DNA from: Mangrovicoccus sp049603835
Lineage (GTDB): Bacteria > Pseudomonadota > Alphaproteobacteria > Rhodobacterales > Rhodobacteraceae
DNA length: 64,000 nt
Reading direction: 5' to 3'
Assembly: GCA_049603835.1 (NCBI GenBank)
Contig: JBMYSZ010000013.1
Coordinates: 1 to 64,000 of the forward strand
Shown here: one piece after another, positions 26,648 through 35,052 of the stretch
How positions within the stretch are numbered: position 1 is the first letter of the stretch
Layout: each line of letters opens with the position of its first letter
Made by a program: the position numbers and the translations under genes
Notes under the pieces: generated by a model
Seen by the model: only the letters and a program-made list of their open reading frames with translations
Databases searched by the model: none
Told to the model about the DNA's origin: nothing

Positions 26648-28123
26648 GTGACCAAGTTTGATGATCTGATGCGCCACACCCGCGAAACTCTGGCGCTAGA
26701 GGCGGTTTCGGGCCGCACCGAATGGGACCAGGAAACCATGATGCCTCGGGGCGCTGCGGCGCAACGCGGGGAAGAGCTGGCCGCGCTAGAGCGGGTGATC
26801 CATGCCCGCCGCGCCGCGCCTGAGGTGGGGGAGTGGCTGTCGGCGATTGCGGAAGCGGAGGGCGAGGAGGCCAAGGCCCAGCTTCGCCATATCCGCCGTC
26901 GCTATGACCGAGCCACCAAAGTCCCCGCCGATTTAGCCGCGCGCTTGGCTCAGGTGACCAGTGTGGCCCAGGGCGAATGGGCTCAGGCCCGCGCCGCTGA
27001 CGACTTCGCCGCTTTCGCCCCGCGTTTGGCAGAGGTGGTGGATCTGCGTCGGCAAGAGGCGGCGGCTTTGCGACCTGGCGCCGATCCCTATGAGGCGCTG
27101 CTTGATGATTACGAACCCGGCGCGACCTATGCGGAAATCCACGACATGTTCGCCGCGCTCCGCCCCCGACTGGTGGCTCTGAGAGAGGCAATCCTGGGCG
27201 CCAGCCACCGCCCCGCGCCCCTCAGCGGTGCATTCGATGAGGCCGGGCAAATGGCGGTGTCGGAAAAGCTGGCCCTCGCTTTCGGCTATGATCTGCAGTT
27301 CGGGCGCATCGATAAGGCCGTGCATCCGTTTTCCTCGGGCTCTGGCCCGGATGTGCGCATCACCACCCGCACCGTGGCCGATGATCCGTTCAACTGCTTT
27401 TACTCGACGATCCATGAGGTCGGCCATGCGGGCTATGAGCAGAATATCCGCAAAGACTACGCCCTAACCCCGCTGGGCCGGGGCGTGTCCATGGGTGTGC
27501 ATGAAAGCCAAAGCCGGATCTATGAAAACCAGCTTGGCCGCTCCCGTGCCTTCTGCGGCTATCTCTTCGGGCAGATGCAGGCGCAATTTGGCAGCTTTGC
27601 ACCGGGGGAGGCGCAGGCTTTCTATGAGGCGGTCAATCGCGTCAATCCGGGCTATATCCGCACCGAGGCCGATGAGGTGCACTACAACCTACATGTGATG
27701 CTCCGCTTTGACCTAGAGGCGCAGCTGATCCGCGGCGAGCTGGCGGTCGCGGATCTCGAAGAGGCCTGGAACAGCCGCTTTGCCGCCGATTTCGGGGTGG
27801 AGGTCGACCGCGCCGCCAATGGTGTGCTGCAAGATGTGCATTGGCCCGTGGGGCTCTTCGGCTATTTCCCGACCTATACGCTGGGCAATGTCTATGCGGG
27901 CTGCCTGCACGAGGCCCTGCGCAAGGCCGAGCCCGAGCTCGACGCGCAACTGGCGGCTGGCGACACTGGCCCGGCGCTGGCCTGGCTGGCGGAGAATGTG
28001 CAGCAATATGGCGGACTATATGAGGCCCGCGACACCATCCGCCGCGCCTGTGGCACAGAGCCCAGCGTAGAGCCGCTGCTCAGCTATCTAGAGGCGAAAT
28101 TCGGGGCGATTTATCGGCTGTAA
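26648..28123 (+). CDS. Carboxypeptidase Taq family (M32) metallopeptidase
   Basis: A 491-residue M32 zinc carboxypeptidase. The N-terminal helical half begins FDDLMRHTRETLALEAV and WDQETMMPRG. The zinc motif HEVGHAGYEQ (HExxH) lies at about residues 257-266. HESQSRIYENQLGRS follows, carrying the third ligand Glu, then IRTEADEVHYNLHVMLRFDLE and QDVHWPVGLFGYFPTYTLGN. It removes C-terminal residues with broad specificity in the cytoplasm. The GTG start lies 2 bases after the ctaA stop. Confidence 0.94.
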   Translation: MTKFDDLMRHTRETLALEAVSGRTEWDQETMMPRGAAAQRGEELAALERVIHARRAAPEVGEWLSAIAEAEGEEAKAQLRHIRRRYDRATKVPADLAARLAQVTSVAQGEWAQARAADDFAAFAPRLAEVVDLRRQEAAALRPGADPYEALLDDYEPGATYAEIHDMFAALRPRLVALREAILGASHRPAPLSGAFDEAGQMAVSEKLALAFGYDLQFGRIDKAVHPFSSGSGPDVRITTRTVADDPFNCFYSTIHEVGHAGYEQNIRKDYALTPLGRGVSMGVHESQSRIYENQLGRSRAFCGYLFGQMQAQFGSFAPGEAQAFYEAVNRVNPGYIRTEADEVHYNLHVMLRFDLEAQLIRGELAVADLEEAWNSRFAADFGVEVDRAANGVLQDVHWPVGLFGYFPTYTLGNVYAGCLHEALRKAEPELDAQLAAGDTGPALAWLAENVQQYGGLYEARDTIRRACGTEPSVEPLLSYLEAKFGAIYRL

Positions 28124-28149
28124 CTTCGCCGCTGAGAGATCAGAGGCAA

Positions 28150-28171
28150 GGGCGGCGCATCTGTGCCGCCC
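28150..28171. terminator. Hairpin between convergent M32 peptidase and TPR genes
   Basis: GGGCGGCGCA pairs with TGTGCCGCCC across a 2-base loop, with one wobble. No T-run follows, so it is a weak candidate terminator. Confidence 0.4.
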
Positions 28172-28195
28172 GAGTTCTGTCGGCGGGACTGGGCG

Positions 28196-29639
28196 TCAGC
28201 TTTTTTCGTCTAACATCCGCTGCAAATTCGCCTTTCCCGTCTGCGTATTGGGGTGCTCGGCCCCGAGCGTATCCTCAAAAACCTCAATAGCCTGTCGATA
28301 AAGCTGCTCCGCCTCGTCATAGCGCCCGGTGGTTTTCAGCAGGTATGCCAGATTATTGAGGTCGATGGCATAGTCGGGATGAGATGTGCCGATTATGGCC
28401 TCATCGATTTCGATGGCCTGTCGATAAAGCTGCTCNNNNNNNNNNNNNNNNNNNNNNNNNNNNNNNNNNNNNNNNNNNNNNNNNNNNNNNNNNNNNNNNN
28501 NNNNNNNNNNNNNNNNNNNNNNNNNNNNNNNNNTCCGCCTCGTCATAGCGCCCGGTGGTTTCCAGCAGGAGCGCCAGATTATTGAGGTCGGTGGCATCGC
28601 CGGGATGGGATGTGCCGATTGTGGCCTCGTCAATTTCGATAGCCTGCCGATAAAGCTGCTCCGCCTCGTCATAGCGCCCGGTGGTTTCCAGCAGGAGCGC
28701 CAGATTATTGAGGTGGATGGCATAGTCGGGATGGGATGTGCCGATTGTGGCCTTGTCGATTTCGATGGCCTGCCGATAAAGCGGCTCCGCCTCGTCATAG
28801 CGCCCGGTGGTGCGCAGCAGACCCGCCAGATTATTGAGGCCCTTGGCATAGTCGGGATGTGCTGTGCCGATTGTGGCCTTGTGGATTTCGATGGCCTGCC
28901 TATAAAGCTGCTCTGCCTTGCCGTAAAAGCCGAGGTCGCGGAGTGAGAGTGCCTGCTCATTCATCGCGGTTGCGCGTTGCTCGTCGCTGATGCTCGGATC
29001 GGTTTGGGCCAGCTCTAACAAATCCTCCCCATAGCGCAGAGATTTTCGGTAATCGCCACTGCGCCAGGCATATTCCCGCGCCTTCTTCAGAGTGTCAAAA
29101 TTTGGGTCCAGCCGAGCCGCTTTTGCGTAATGCGCCGCCGCGTCGTGCCAGCGGATTTCCGCCTCGGCGATTTCCCCTTGGCCATAGGCCGCGGCGGCAA
29201 CCTGCTGCACTGCATCGGCGCCATCCCTTTGCACCTCGGCGAAAATTGCATCTGCCTCGGAATAATCGCCCTTGGCCAAGGCCTCTTTCGCCTCATTAAT
29301 CCGTGCGGCGCTGATGCTGCTTTGGCTTTCCAACAGCTCTTCCAAATCGGCGATTTTCGCCAGGGCGTTTTGATAGGCGATGCCGGGATCGGCAAGCCGC
29401 GCCTCCACTTCTAGCAATTGAGATTGATAGCGTTGCCGTTCCTGCCAAACCGCATCTGCCGTCTCGGCTTTCAGCTTGGTGCGCAGGGCTTCTTGTACAT
29501 CGATGAATTGTTCATAGGTTAGCCCGTGTTCTGGCGGGAAAAAGTAGTCCCAATAAGTAATGGCGAGGGGTGGCCCGCTTGCCAGCGTCAAAACTAGGGC
29601 AAGGACTTTAAACCTATGATGATCAACCCAACTGGACAT
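28196..29639 (-). CDS. Membrane-anchored TPR protein with near-identical 42-residue repeats; contains an assembly gap
   Basis: The start at 29639 (MSSWVDHHRFKV) gives an N-terminal membrane helix (KVLALVLTLASGPPLAITYW). A coiled-coil-prone region with a leucine/glutamate pattern follows (about residues 45-130), then degenerate TPRs. After these come at least five kinesin-light-chain-type TPRs of 42 residues with the core GRYDEAEQLYRQAIEID. Repeats are almost identical as DNA (126-base period). The 98-base N run lies in them, and the frames on the two sides disagree by one. The flanking phase predicts a true gap of 126k-2 bases, which would restore the frame. No partner gene is evident; probable role as a protein-binding scaffold. 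Confidence 0.82.
28436..28533. other. Assembly gap (98 N)
   Basis: Ninety-eight undetermined bases in the repeat array. Both edges lie in the same part of the 126-base repeat, so the gap most likely marks a collapsed or unresolved number of repeat units. Confidence 0.99.
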
Positions 29640-29792
29640 TTGGCAACCAACTTCTTTAACCTTTGGGAAGGTTGCCAGATTGCCCCAGGTAAGACAAGCT
29701 TTGCATATGCGTCCGGCTCGCTGCAAAGCCGCACCCCCTGGTCAGCCCCCTTAAAACGCGCTATCTTTCGCAGGTAAAGATAGGAGCGTTTT

Positions 29793-30104
29793 ATGTCCGA
29801 GCTGCCGCATCTTGTGAAAGTTTATATCCGTCAGGTCGCCATTGGTTTTGGCCTTTCGGCCGCCTTTGTGGCCCTTCTTCTCTATCTCAATATCGCTAAT
29901 CTGTGGCATTTGGTGACCCATGTGAATGTGGGCTGGGTCGCGGTGCTGATGCTGTGGGTGTTTAATGGCATCGTCTTTGCAGGGGTGCAATTTGCCCTGT
30001 CCCTGCCATCTGGCCGCGATGATGATCAGGGCGGCAAGCGCGATGCTCTGCCGCTGGATCTGGCAGAGCCGGTGCTGATCCGTAGCGATGACCGCCGGGC
30101 CTAA
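29793..30104 (+). CDS. Small two-helix membrane protein, conserved hypothetical
   Basis: A 103-residue protein with two membrane helices (about 18-37, FGLSAAFVALLLYLNIANLW, and 46-66, VAVLMLWVFNGIVFAGVQFAL) and a hydrophilic charged tail. ATG follows GGAGCG. No known domain. It stands alone, divergent from the TPR gene. Confidence 0.68.
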   Translation: MSELPHLVKVYIRQVAIGFGLSAAFVALLLYLNIANLWHLVTHVNVGWVAVLMLWVFNGIVFAGVQFALSLPSGRDDDQGGKRDALPLDLAEPVLIRSDDRRA

Positions 30105-30112
30105 GTGATCCC

Positions 30113-30133
30113 GTGCCGGGCATGACCCGGCAC
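30113..30133 (+). terminator. Perfect GC-rich hairpin after the small membrane protein
   Basis: GTGCCGGG-CATGA-CCCGGCAC, an 8-bp perfect stem followed by CTCTTT. It probably ends transcription of the gene at 29793-30104. Confidence 0.5.
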
Positions 30134-30210
30134 CTCTTTGGCGCGGACTTCTAGCACTGAAGGAAAGCGGCGGGCCCGCGCGCAGCCGTGGAGGCATGCA
30201 ATTCCCGAGG

Positions 30211-30226
30211 ACCTGTATATACAGGT
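30211..30226. repeat. Perfect 16-base palindrome
   Basis: ACCTGTATATACAGGT reads the same on both strands. It looks like an operator for a dimeric regulator. Spacing CTG-N6-CAG differs from the enterobacterial LexA box (CTG-N10-CAG), and the alphaproteobacterial LexA site is elsewhere in this gap. Confidence 0.6.
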
Positions 30227-30426
30227 GGGCGCCAGATAACCGGACCACGGCCCGGCCAGAGCCAGCTCCCTCGGAGTTGCTTAAGGCCACCGGAATTTTG
30301 CCACAGACACGAGAAGGGCAGCACCCGCCAGCGCTCAACCTAGGCCGCTTACCAGTCCCGCGCAAGGGGCGCCCATCGGAATTTTGCACAAGCAGCATGA
30401 ACAGCCTCGCCTTAGGCTTGATTTTT

Positions 30427-30441
30427 GTTCATACTTTGTTC
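30427..30441 (+). promoter_or_regulatory. LexA (SOS) box upstream of mmcB
   Basis: GTTC-ATACTTT-GTTC fits the alphaproteobacterial LexA operator GTTC-N7-GTTC exactly. It ends 11 bases before the ATG at 30453, so LexA would block transcription or early elongation of mmcB. Confidence 0.8.
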
Positions 30442-30452
30442 ATGATTTGAGA

Positions 30453-30899
30453 ATGTTGGATGATCTGAGCAAACTCACCCCCGGACAGGCCCTGGCGCGC
30501 GGCGTCTGCCGCCATTTGCGGGCGCTGAATTTTGCCTCGGTCGAAGAATTCGTGCCGGATCGCGGGCTGCGGGTGGATGTGATGGCCTTGGGCCCCAAAG
30601 GCGAGCTTTGGGTGGTGGAGTGCAAAAGTTCCCGCGCGGATTTCATGGCCGATGGTAAATGGCAGAATTACTTGCCCTGGTGCGACCGCTATTTCTGGGC
30701 GGTGGATAGTGATTTCCCGATAGAGCTTTTGCCGCAAGAAACCGGGCTGATCCTGGCCGATGCTTGGGATGCGGAGATCATGCGCATGGGCCCGGAGGAG
30801 AAACTTGCCGGCGCCCGCCGCAAAGCCCTAACCCTGAAACTCGCGCGGCATGCCATGTGGCGGGGGCAGGCATTGCGGGATCCGGGGCTCCCCTTGTAA
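30453..30899 (+). CDS. mmcB: MmcB-family DNA repair protein
   Basis: A 148-residue protein of the MmcB family, a small putative endonuclease-like fold: MLDDLSKLTPGQALARGVCRHLR, then FVPDRGLRVDVMALGPKGELWVVECKSSRADF, where Asp and E-x-K (VECK) resemble a PD-(D/E)xK active site. MmcB is part of the mitomycin/DNA-damage response in alphaproteobacteria. I choose the ATG at 30453 because the family begins there and the SOS box is just upstream; an earlier in-frame ATG would run through the box. Confidence 0.88.
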   Translation: MLDDLSKLTPGQALARGVCRHLRALNFASVEEFVPDRGLRVDVMALGPKGELWVVECKSSRADFMADGKWQNYLPWCDRYFWAVDSDFPIELLPQETGLILADAWDAEIMRMGPEEKLAGARRKALTLKLARHAMWRGQALRDPGLPL

Positions 30900-31076
30900 C
30901 TGGGGTTTCAGCGAATGCTCCGCGCAAACGATGTTACATTGCCGGAGCTTATTGGTTTTCAGCGAGCCTTACGGCCCAAAAGAAATTCATTCTTTATGCT
31001 GAGGTTAGCGGTCATCATCTGGGGCATCGTACCTTATGAGCCCCTATGCCAATCCGCCTTATCAAATCTGCCTGGT

Positions 31077-31265
31077 TTACTTCTTCACCGCCAAAGCCCG
31101 CTCTGCTGCGCCGCGGATTTCTTCGGCGATTTCTAGGGCTTCGTCTGGTTCAAAATCCATCGGGATTTCTACCCCATCGGCTTCAATAAAAATCCGCACC
31201 ATGCCCAAAGATGTCGGGCCGATTTGTAAATTGGCGGCCATTTCGCTTTCGCTATTGATCCCCAT
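31077..31265 (-). CDS. Small conserved protein, DUF6324-like
   Basis: A 62-residue acidic protein (MGINSESEMAANLQIGP start, then SLGMVRIFIEADGVEIPMDFEPDEALEIAEEI). It matches the short DUF6324 proteins common in Rhodobacteraceae. The ATG at 31265 has GGAGAG five bases upstream. It is divergent from the acetyltransferase gene that starts 25 bases away. Function unknown. Confidence 0.75.
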   Translation of the reverse strand: MGINSESEMAANLQIGPTSLGMVRIFIEADGVEIPMDFEPDEALEIAEEIRGAAERALAVKK

Positions 31266-31289
31266 TTGGGCTCTCCTTACCTCTGCCAT

Positions 31290-31772
31290 ATGGCTCAGCT
31301 TCGCCGCTTTACCCCTGAAGACCTGCCTTGGGTGCTAAGCGCCCATGCGGCGCATTACGCCCAGGTCGAAGGGTTTGATCGCAGCTTTGCCGAGCTTGTG
31401 GCGAAAATCCTAGAGGCGTTCCTACACCATCGCGATGCGGGATGCGAGATGGCTTGGATCGCCGAAGATCCAACCAGTCAAGAGCGGCTGGGCTGCATCT
31501 TTCTGACCCGGCATGATCCGCAAACCGCAAAGCTGCGGCTGTTCTATTTGACGCCGCAAGCGCGAGGGCAGGGGGTGGCGCAAGCGCTTTTCGACGAGCT
31601 TACGCAAACCGCTCGCCAGCTGGGCTATACCGAGCTTCGCCTTGCCACCCATGCTGAACATCTCGCGGCCTGTCGATTCTATGCGCAAAATGGGCTGCAT
31701 CTGCTGTCAGAACGACCCGTGACCAATTATGGCCGGGCCTTAACGGAACAAATTTGGGCATTGGATCTCTGA
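31290..31772 (+). CDS. GNAT N-acetyltransferase (MarR-associated type)
   Basis: A 160-residue Acetyltransf_1 protein. The beta4-alpha3 acetyl-CoA site is LRLFYLTPQARGQGVAQALFDEL (R-G-Q-G-V-A), and HLAACRFYAQNGLHLLSE is the C-terminal block. The N terminus HAAHYAQVEGFDRSFAELV is like the acetyltransferase domains often fused to MarR regulators, here without the MarR part. The start is the ATG at 31290, where the family begins. Substrate unknown. Confidence 0.83.
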   Translation: MAQLRRFTPEDLPWVLSAHAAHYAQVEGFDRSFAELVAKILEAFLHHRDAGCEMAWIAEDPTSQERLGCIFLTRHDPQTAKLRLFYLTPQARGQGVAQALFDELTQTARQLGYTELRLATHAEHLAACRFYAQNGLHLLSERPVTNYGRALTEQIWALDL

Positions 31773-31838
31773 GCCATGCAGAAAACCGCGGCTTAGCTCT
31801 TGCAAGCGGCCAAGCTGGGGGGTAAAGGAGTGCTCCGG

Positions 31839-31915
31839 GCCGCCTTAGCTCAGTTGGTTAGAGCGCTGGATTGTGGATCCAGAGGTCCCCTGTTCAAGCC
31901 AGGGAGGCGGTACCA
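31839..31915 (+). tRNA. tRNA-His (anticodon GUG), non-canonical alphaproteobacterial type
   Basis: The cloverleaf starts GCCGCCT-TA-GCTC. The anticodon stem-loop CTGGATTGTGGATCCAG gives GUG, the T arm is CCCTG-TTCAAGC-CAGGG, the acceptor 3' strand is AGGCGGT, the discriminator is A at 31912, and CCA is encoded at 31913-31915. Position 1 pairs as G1:U72 and position 73 is A, not the C73 that pairs with G-1 in most bacteria. Confidence 0.93.
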
Positions 31916-31940
31916 TTTCCACCATAGGCTAAAAGCGCGA

Positions 31941-32501
31941 TTACCAGCGATAGACCCGCCGCCAAATCTGCCAGGCGCCGCCAAGTTTATTGCCGCGATT
32001 AAGCGATCCGCAAAGCCGCTCTAACGCCTCGTGGAAACCGGCATTGGGGATGGCTGTTTCCACGGCGCGGATATCAGCGCGGGAAATGCCCTTGCGAAAC
32101 AGGCCCTGGCTTGAATCGATCCAATCGGCTTTGCGCACCGCATTGACCACGGCTTTATGCGGCCCCCGAAAGCGAAAGATTTTGTGGTGATGATAGATCG
32201 CTAGCCCGATGATATCGCGGTTCAGCTCGGGATGGTCGCGGCTAAGCGTGTTATCCATCTCGATGATCGAGGGTTCCAGATAGGCCAAATTGCAAGCAGT
32301 CCACAGGCCAATATCGTGAAAGACCAGCGCCGCCTCCACTTCGCGGCGATTGGGGTGATCGGGGCCAAGGTAATGCAGCGCATATGTCAGCACCCGATAG
32401 ATATGGTTGCGATAGGCCTCATAATCCTTGCCGACCGCTTCCTTGTAAGGGACCAGCAAAGCCTCAATAGTCGGAGAATTATGAATGATCTTGATCGCCA
32501 T
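31941..32501 (-). CDS. HD-domain phosphohydrolase-like protein
   Basis: A 186-residue protein. An HD metal-dependent phosphohydrolase pattern is visible: NHIYRVLTYALHYLG (first His), VFHDIGLW (HD doublet) and IIGLAIYHHHKIFRFRG, with WIDSSQG as a possible last Asp. It is probably cytosolic. It forms a tight pair (8-base gap) with the DUF6476-like gene upstream. Natural substrate unknown; nucleotide hydrolysis is plausible. Confidence 0.72.
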   Translation of the reverse strand: MAIKIIHNSPTIEALLVPYKEAVGKDYEAYRNHIYRVLTYALHYLGPDHPNRREVEAALVFHDIGLWTACNLAYLEPSIIEMDNTLSRDHPELNRDIIGLAIYHHHKIFRFRGPHKAVVNAVRKADWIDSSQGLFRKGISRADIRAVETAIPNAGFHEALERLCGSLNRGNKLGGAWQIWRRVYRW

Positions 32502-32509
32502 GAGGAGGC

Positions 32510-32827
32510 TTACTCAAGCTCTATCGCGATGGTTTGGCGCAGATTTCCCTCGCTATCGAAGATCAGGATTTGCTGGCTGTCGGTGACGATCGCGCTCCAG
32601 CCTTCGCCTTGGGTATAGGCGGTGGCGCGCAGGCCTTCGGGCAGGGTCAGATCACTGGGATAGCTTGCCGTAGCGGAGGGCGCAGAAGGCCCCCAGAAGC
32701 GCATGACAAACAATCCAATGATGGTTAGAAGCCCAAGGATCATCACCGCGGTCAAGGTCGTTACCAAGATCCGCAGAAATCTTAGCTGAGCTGGCTCTTC
32801 TGCCGGTTGCTGCACGTCATCGGTCAT
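32510..32827 (-). CDS. Small single-pass membrane protein, DUF6476-like
   Basis: A 105-residue protein: acidic N terminus, a membrane helix at about residues 22-43 (ILVTTLTAVMILGLLTIIGLFVMRFW), and a periplasmic domain with LPEGLRATAYTQGEGWSAIVTD, which suggests a small beta-strand sensor-like fold. The family occurs beside rluD in Rhodobacteraceae. Its start codon overlaps the divergent rluD start by two bases (CATG). Confidence 0.78.
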   Translation of the reverse strand: MTDDVQQPAEEPAQLRFLRILVTTLTAVMILGLLTIIGLFVMRFWGPSAPSATASYPSDLTLPEGLRATAYTQGEGWSAIVTDSQQILIFDSEGNLRQTIAIELE

Positions 32828-33857
32828 GTCAGAGCCTTATAGTCTACGTTTCACCATCGCGGAGGATCCGCCTAATCGTCTTGATAAAGCGCTTGCGCGT
32901 GACGTGCCAGAGCAAGCCGCTCTGAGCCGGTCCCGCCTTGCGCGGCTGATTGCCGAAGGGGCGGTGGCGTTGGATGGGGGGGTGGCGCTGGATCCGAAGG
33001 CCAAAGTCACGGCGGGCCAAGAGGTAGAGATCACGCTTGAACCCGCGACGGAGCTGGATCTGACACCGGAAAATATCCCGCTGGATGTGGTCTATGAAGA
33101 TGCAGAGCTGATCGTGGTGAATAAACCCGCCGGGATGGTGGTGCATCCGGCACCGGGCGCCATGCGCGGAACTTTGGTGCATGCGCTATTGCATCATTGC
33201 GGCGATAGTCTTTCGGGGATTGGCGGCGAAAAACGGCCCGGGATCGTACATCGTATCGACAAAGAAACCAGTGGCATTCTGGTGGTGGCAAAGACCGATC
33301 GGGCGCATCACGGACTGGCCGCTCAGTTTGAGGCCCATAGCGCGGAGCGAGAATACCGCGCCTTTGCCTTTGGGGTGCCCGATGTCGGCGATCCGCGTTT
33401 GGCTGGGCTGCAAGGGGTTGGTTTTGAACCTAGCGGGATCTTGAAGCTGACCACCGAGCTGGGGCGCCATCGCACGGATCGTCAGCGGCAAGCGGTGATG
33501 TTTTCCGGCGGGCGACGGGCGGTGACGCGGGCGCGGGTGGTGCAAAGCTTTGGCACGCCCCCAGCCATATCGGAGCTGCGCTGCTGGCTGGAAACCGGGC
33601 GCACGCATCAAATCCGGGTGCATCTGGCCTATGCTGGGCATGGTTTGCTGGGGGATCCGGTCTATGGCGGGCGGCGCAAACTGCCCAAAACCGTGCCAGA
33701 GCCGGTTCGCAAGGTCATTGATGGTTTTGGTCGCCAGGCCCTGCATGCGGCGGTTTTGGGGCTGATCCATCCGGTGAGCGGTGAAAAGCTTCGGTTTGAG
33801 GCAGATTTGCCCGCGGATATGGCCGCGCTTGCAACGGCTTTGCAGGGCCTCGCCTAA
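32826..33857 (+). CDS. rluD: 23S rRNA pseudouridine synthase, RluD/RluA family
   Basis: A 343-residue enzyme. An N-terminal S4 RNA-binding domain (about 15-75, RLDKALARDVPEQAALSRSRLARLIAEG) precedes the catalytic domain with VVNKPAGMVVHPAPG, the active Asp in HRIDKETSGILVVAKTD, and GRTHQIRVHLAYAGHGLLGDPVYG. The RluA group includes RluC and RluD; two-domain layout and length favour RluD, which modifies helix 69. Start shared with the divergent DUF6476 gene. Confidence 0.9.
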   Translation: MSEPYSLRFTIAEDPPNRLDKALARDVPEQAALSRSRLARLIAEGAVALDGGVALDPKAKVTAGQEVEITLEPATELDLTPENIPLDVVYEDAELIVVNKPAGMVVHPAPGAMRGTLVHALLHHCGDSLSGIGGEKRPGIVHRIDKETSGILVVAKTDRAHHGLAAQFEAHSAEREYRAFAFGVPDVGDPRLAGLQGVGFEPSGILKLTTELGRHRTDRQRQAVMFSGGRRAVTRARVVQSFGTPPAISELRCWLETGRTHQIRVHLAYAGHGLLGDPVYGGRRKLPKTVPEPVRKVIDGFGRQALHAAVLGLIHPVSGEKLRFEADLPADMAALATALQGLA

Positions 33858-34098
33858 TCCATTCCGACTGAAATTAACGAATTCCAGCCTAGCGTAGTGA
33901 AACCCTTTGCGCTTGGATAGCGTTGGTATTTTGAAATGCTCTGCACATGAGTGTGAGGATAATGACATCTCATTCCCATAATGCAGGGTTTGTGTTCTTT
34001 TATGCACCAAGAACAGCTGAACTCGGGACTTGTAAACCGTCTGGTTCAGTCATACTTGATGTGAAGACGATAAACATAAGGGTTTTGGAGATCCGCTC
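33858..34098 (+). promoter_or_regulatory. rpoH promoter and leader region
   Basis: A 240-base gap. It contains an inverted repeat GTTCTT-N9-AAGAAC (33994-34014). A weak heat-shock-like promoter is also present, with -35 CTTG at 34029-34032 and, 18 bases on, CATACTTG at 34051-34058. TTGGAG at 34085-34090 serves the GTG start. The promoter reading is tentative. Confidence 0.4.
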
Positions 34099-34995
34099 GT
34101 GAGCACCTATACAAATCTGCCCGCCCCAAGCCCAGAACAGGGGTTGAACCGCTATTTGCAAGAAATCCGTCGCTTCCCCATGTTGGAGCCGGAGCAGGAA
34201 TATATGCTGGCCAAACGCTGGGTTGAGGACCAAGACACGGATGCAGCGCATCAGTTGGTGACCTCGCATCTGCGCCTGGCCGCGAAAATCGCTATGGGCT
34301 ATCGCGGCTATGGTCTGCCGCAGGCAGAGGTGATTTCCGAAGCAAATGTTGGCTTGATGCAGGCGGTGAAGCGGTTTGACCCGGAAAAAGGCTTCCGTTT
34401 GGCCACTTATGCTATGTGGTGGATCCGGGCCTCGATCCAGGAATATATCCTGCGATCCTGGAGCTTGGTGAAACTCGGCACGACCTCCGCGCAAAAGAAG
34501 CTGTTCTTTAATCTGCGCAAAGCCAAAGCCCGGATTGGCGCTTTGGAAGAGGGCGATTTGCGGCCGGAAAATGTGGCTCGGATCGCGTCTGATCTGAATG
34601 TGACCGAGGATGAGGTCATCTCCATGAACCGCCGTTTGTCTGGCGGCGATGCATCGCTGAATGCCACTGTCGGCAGCGAAGATGACAGCGCTACACAATG
34701 GCAGGATTGGCTAGAAGATGAGGATGCGGATCAGGCCGCCAACTATGAAGAAGCGGATGAGCTGGCCGTGCGCCGCGAATTGCTGACCGAGTCCATGTCG
34801 GTGCTCAATGACCGTGAAAAAGACATCTTGGTTCAACGTCGCCTCTCTGAAGTGCCTGTGACCCTCGAAGATCTAAGTGGCAAATATAATGTCAGCCGCG
34901 AGCGGATCCGCCAAATCGAAGTGCGCGCTTTTGAAAAGCTGCAAAAGAAAATGCGCGAGCTGAGCCGGGAAAAAGGCCTGATGATCGCCAGCTAA
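34099..34995 (+). CDS. rpoH: RNA polymerase sigma-32 factor, heat shock
   Basis: A 298-residue RpoH. Region 1.2 is NRYLQEIRRFPMLEPEQEYMLAKRW. Region 2 has LVTSHLRLAAKIAMGYRGYGLP, the RpoH-box-like segment and TYAMWWIRASIQEYILRSWSLVK, followed by GTTSAQKKLFFNLRKAK. Region 4 has LNDREKDILVQRRLSEVPVTLEDLSGKYNVSRERIRQIEVRAFEKL. GTG start, supported by TTGGAG 8 bases upstream. It directs heat-shock transcription; some Rhodobacterales have two rpoH genes and this may be either. Confidence 0.95.
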   Translation: MSTYTNLPAPSPEQGLNRYLQEIRRFPMLEPEQEYMLAKRWVEDQDTDAAHQLVTSHLRLAAKIAMGYRGYGLPQAEVISEANVGLMQAVKRFDPEKGFRLATYAMWWIRASIQEYILRSWSLVKLGTTSAQKKLFFNLRKAKARIGALEEGDLRPENVARIASDLNVTEDEVISMNRRLSGGDASLNATVGSEDDSATQWQDWLEDEDADQAANYEEADELAVRRELLTESMSVLNDREKDILVQRRLSEVPVTLEDLSGKYNVSRERIRQIEVRAFEKLQKKMRELSREKGLMIAS

Positions 34996-35052
34996 TCCAT
35001 TGCCCTGCCTCCCTGAATTGATATGGTATACCCATTCACAGGGGGGTGGGTT

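Larger units (their letters stand above)
30134..30452. other. Intergenic region upstream of mmcB
   Basis: About 320 bases without a supported gene. It contains a perfect 16-base palindrome (30211-30226) and the LexA box (30427-30441), listed separately. The phrase cggaattttgc occurs at 30290 and 30378, a small direct repeat. Confidence 0.5.

Noticed and set aside
28254..28946. Regular direct repeats that could suggest a CRISPR array
   Set aside because: Period is 126 bases with no variable spacers, and the repeats encode TPR units in frame.
30211..30226. Palindrome as an enterobacterial-type LexA box
   Set aside because: The CTG and CAG halves are 6, not 10, bases apart, and the GTTC-N7-GTTC site typical of this class of bacteria lies nearer to mmcB.
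33186..34010. A 274-residue minus-strand frame over rluD and the rpoH leader
   Set aside because: It is a shadow of rluD with no recognisable domain.
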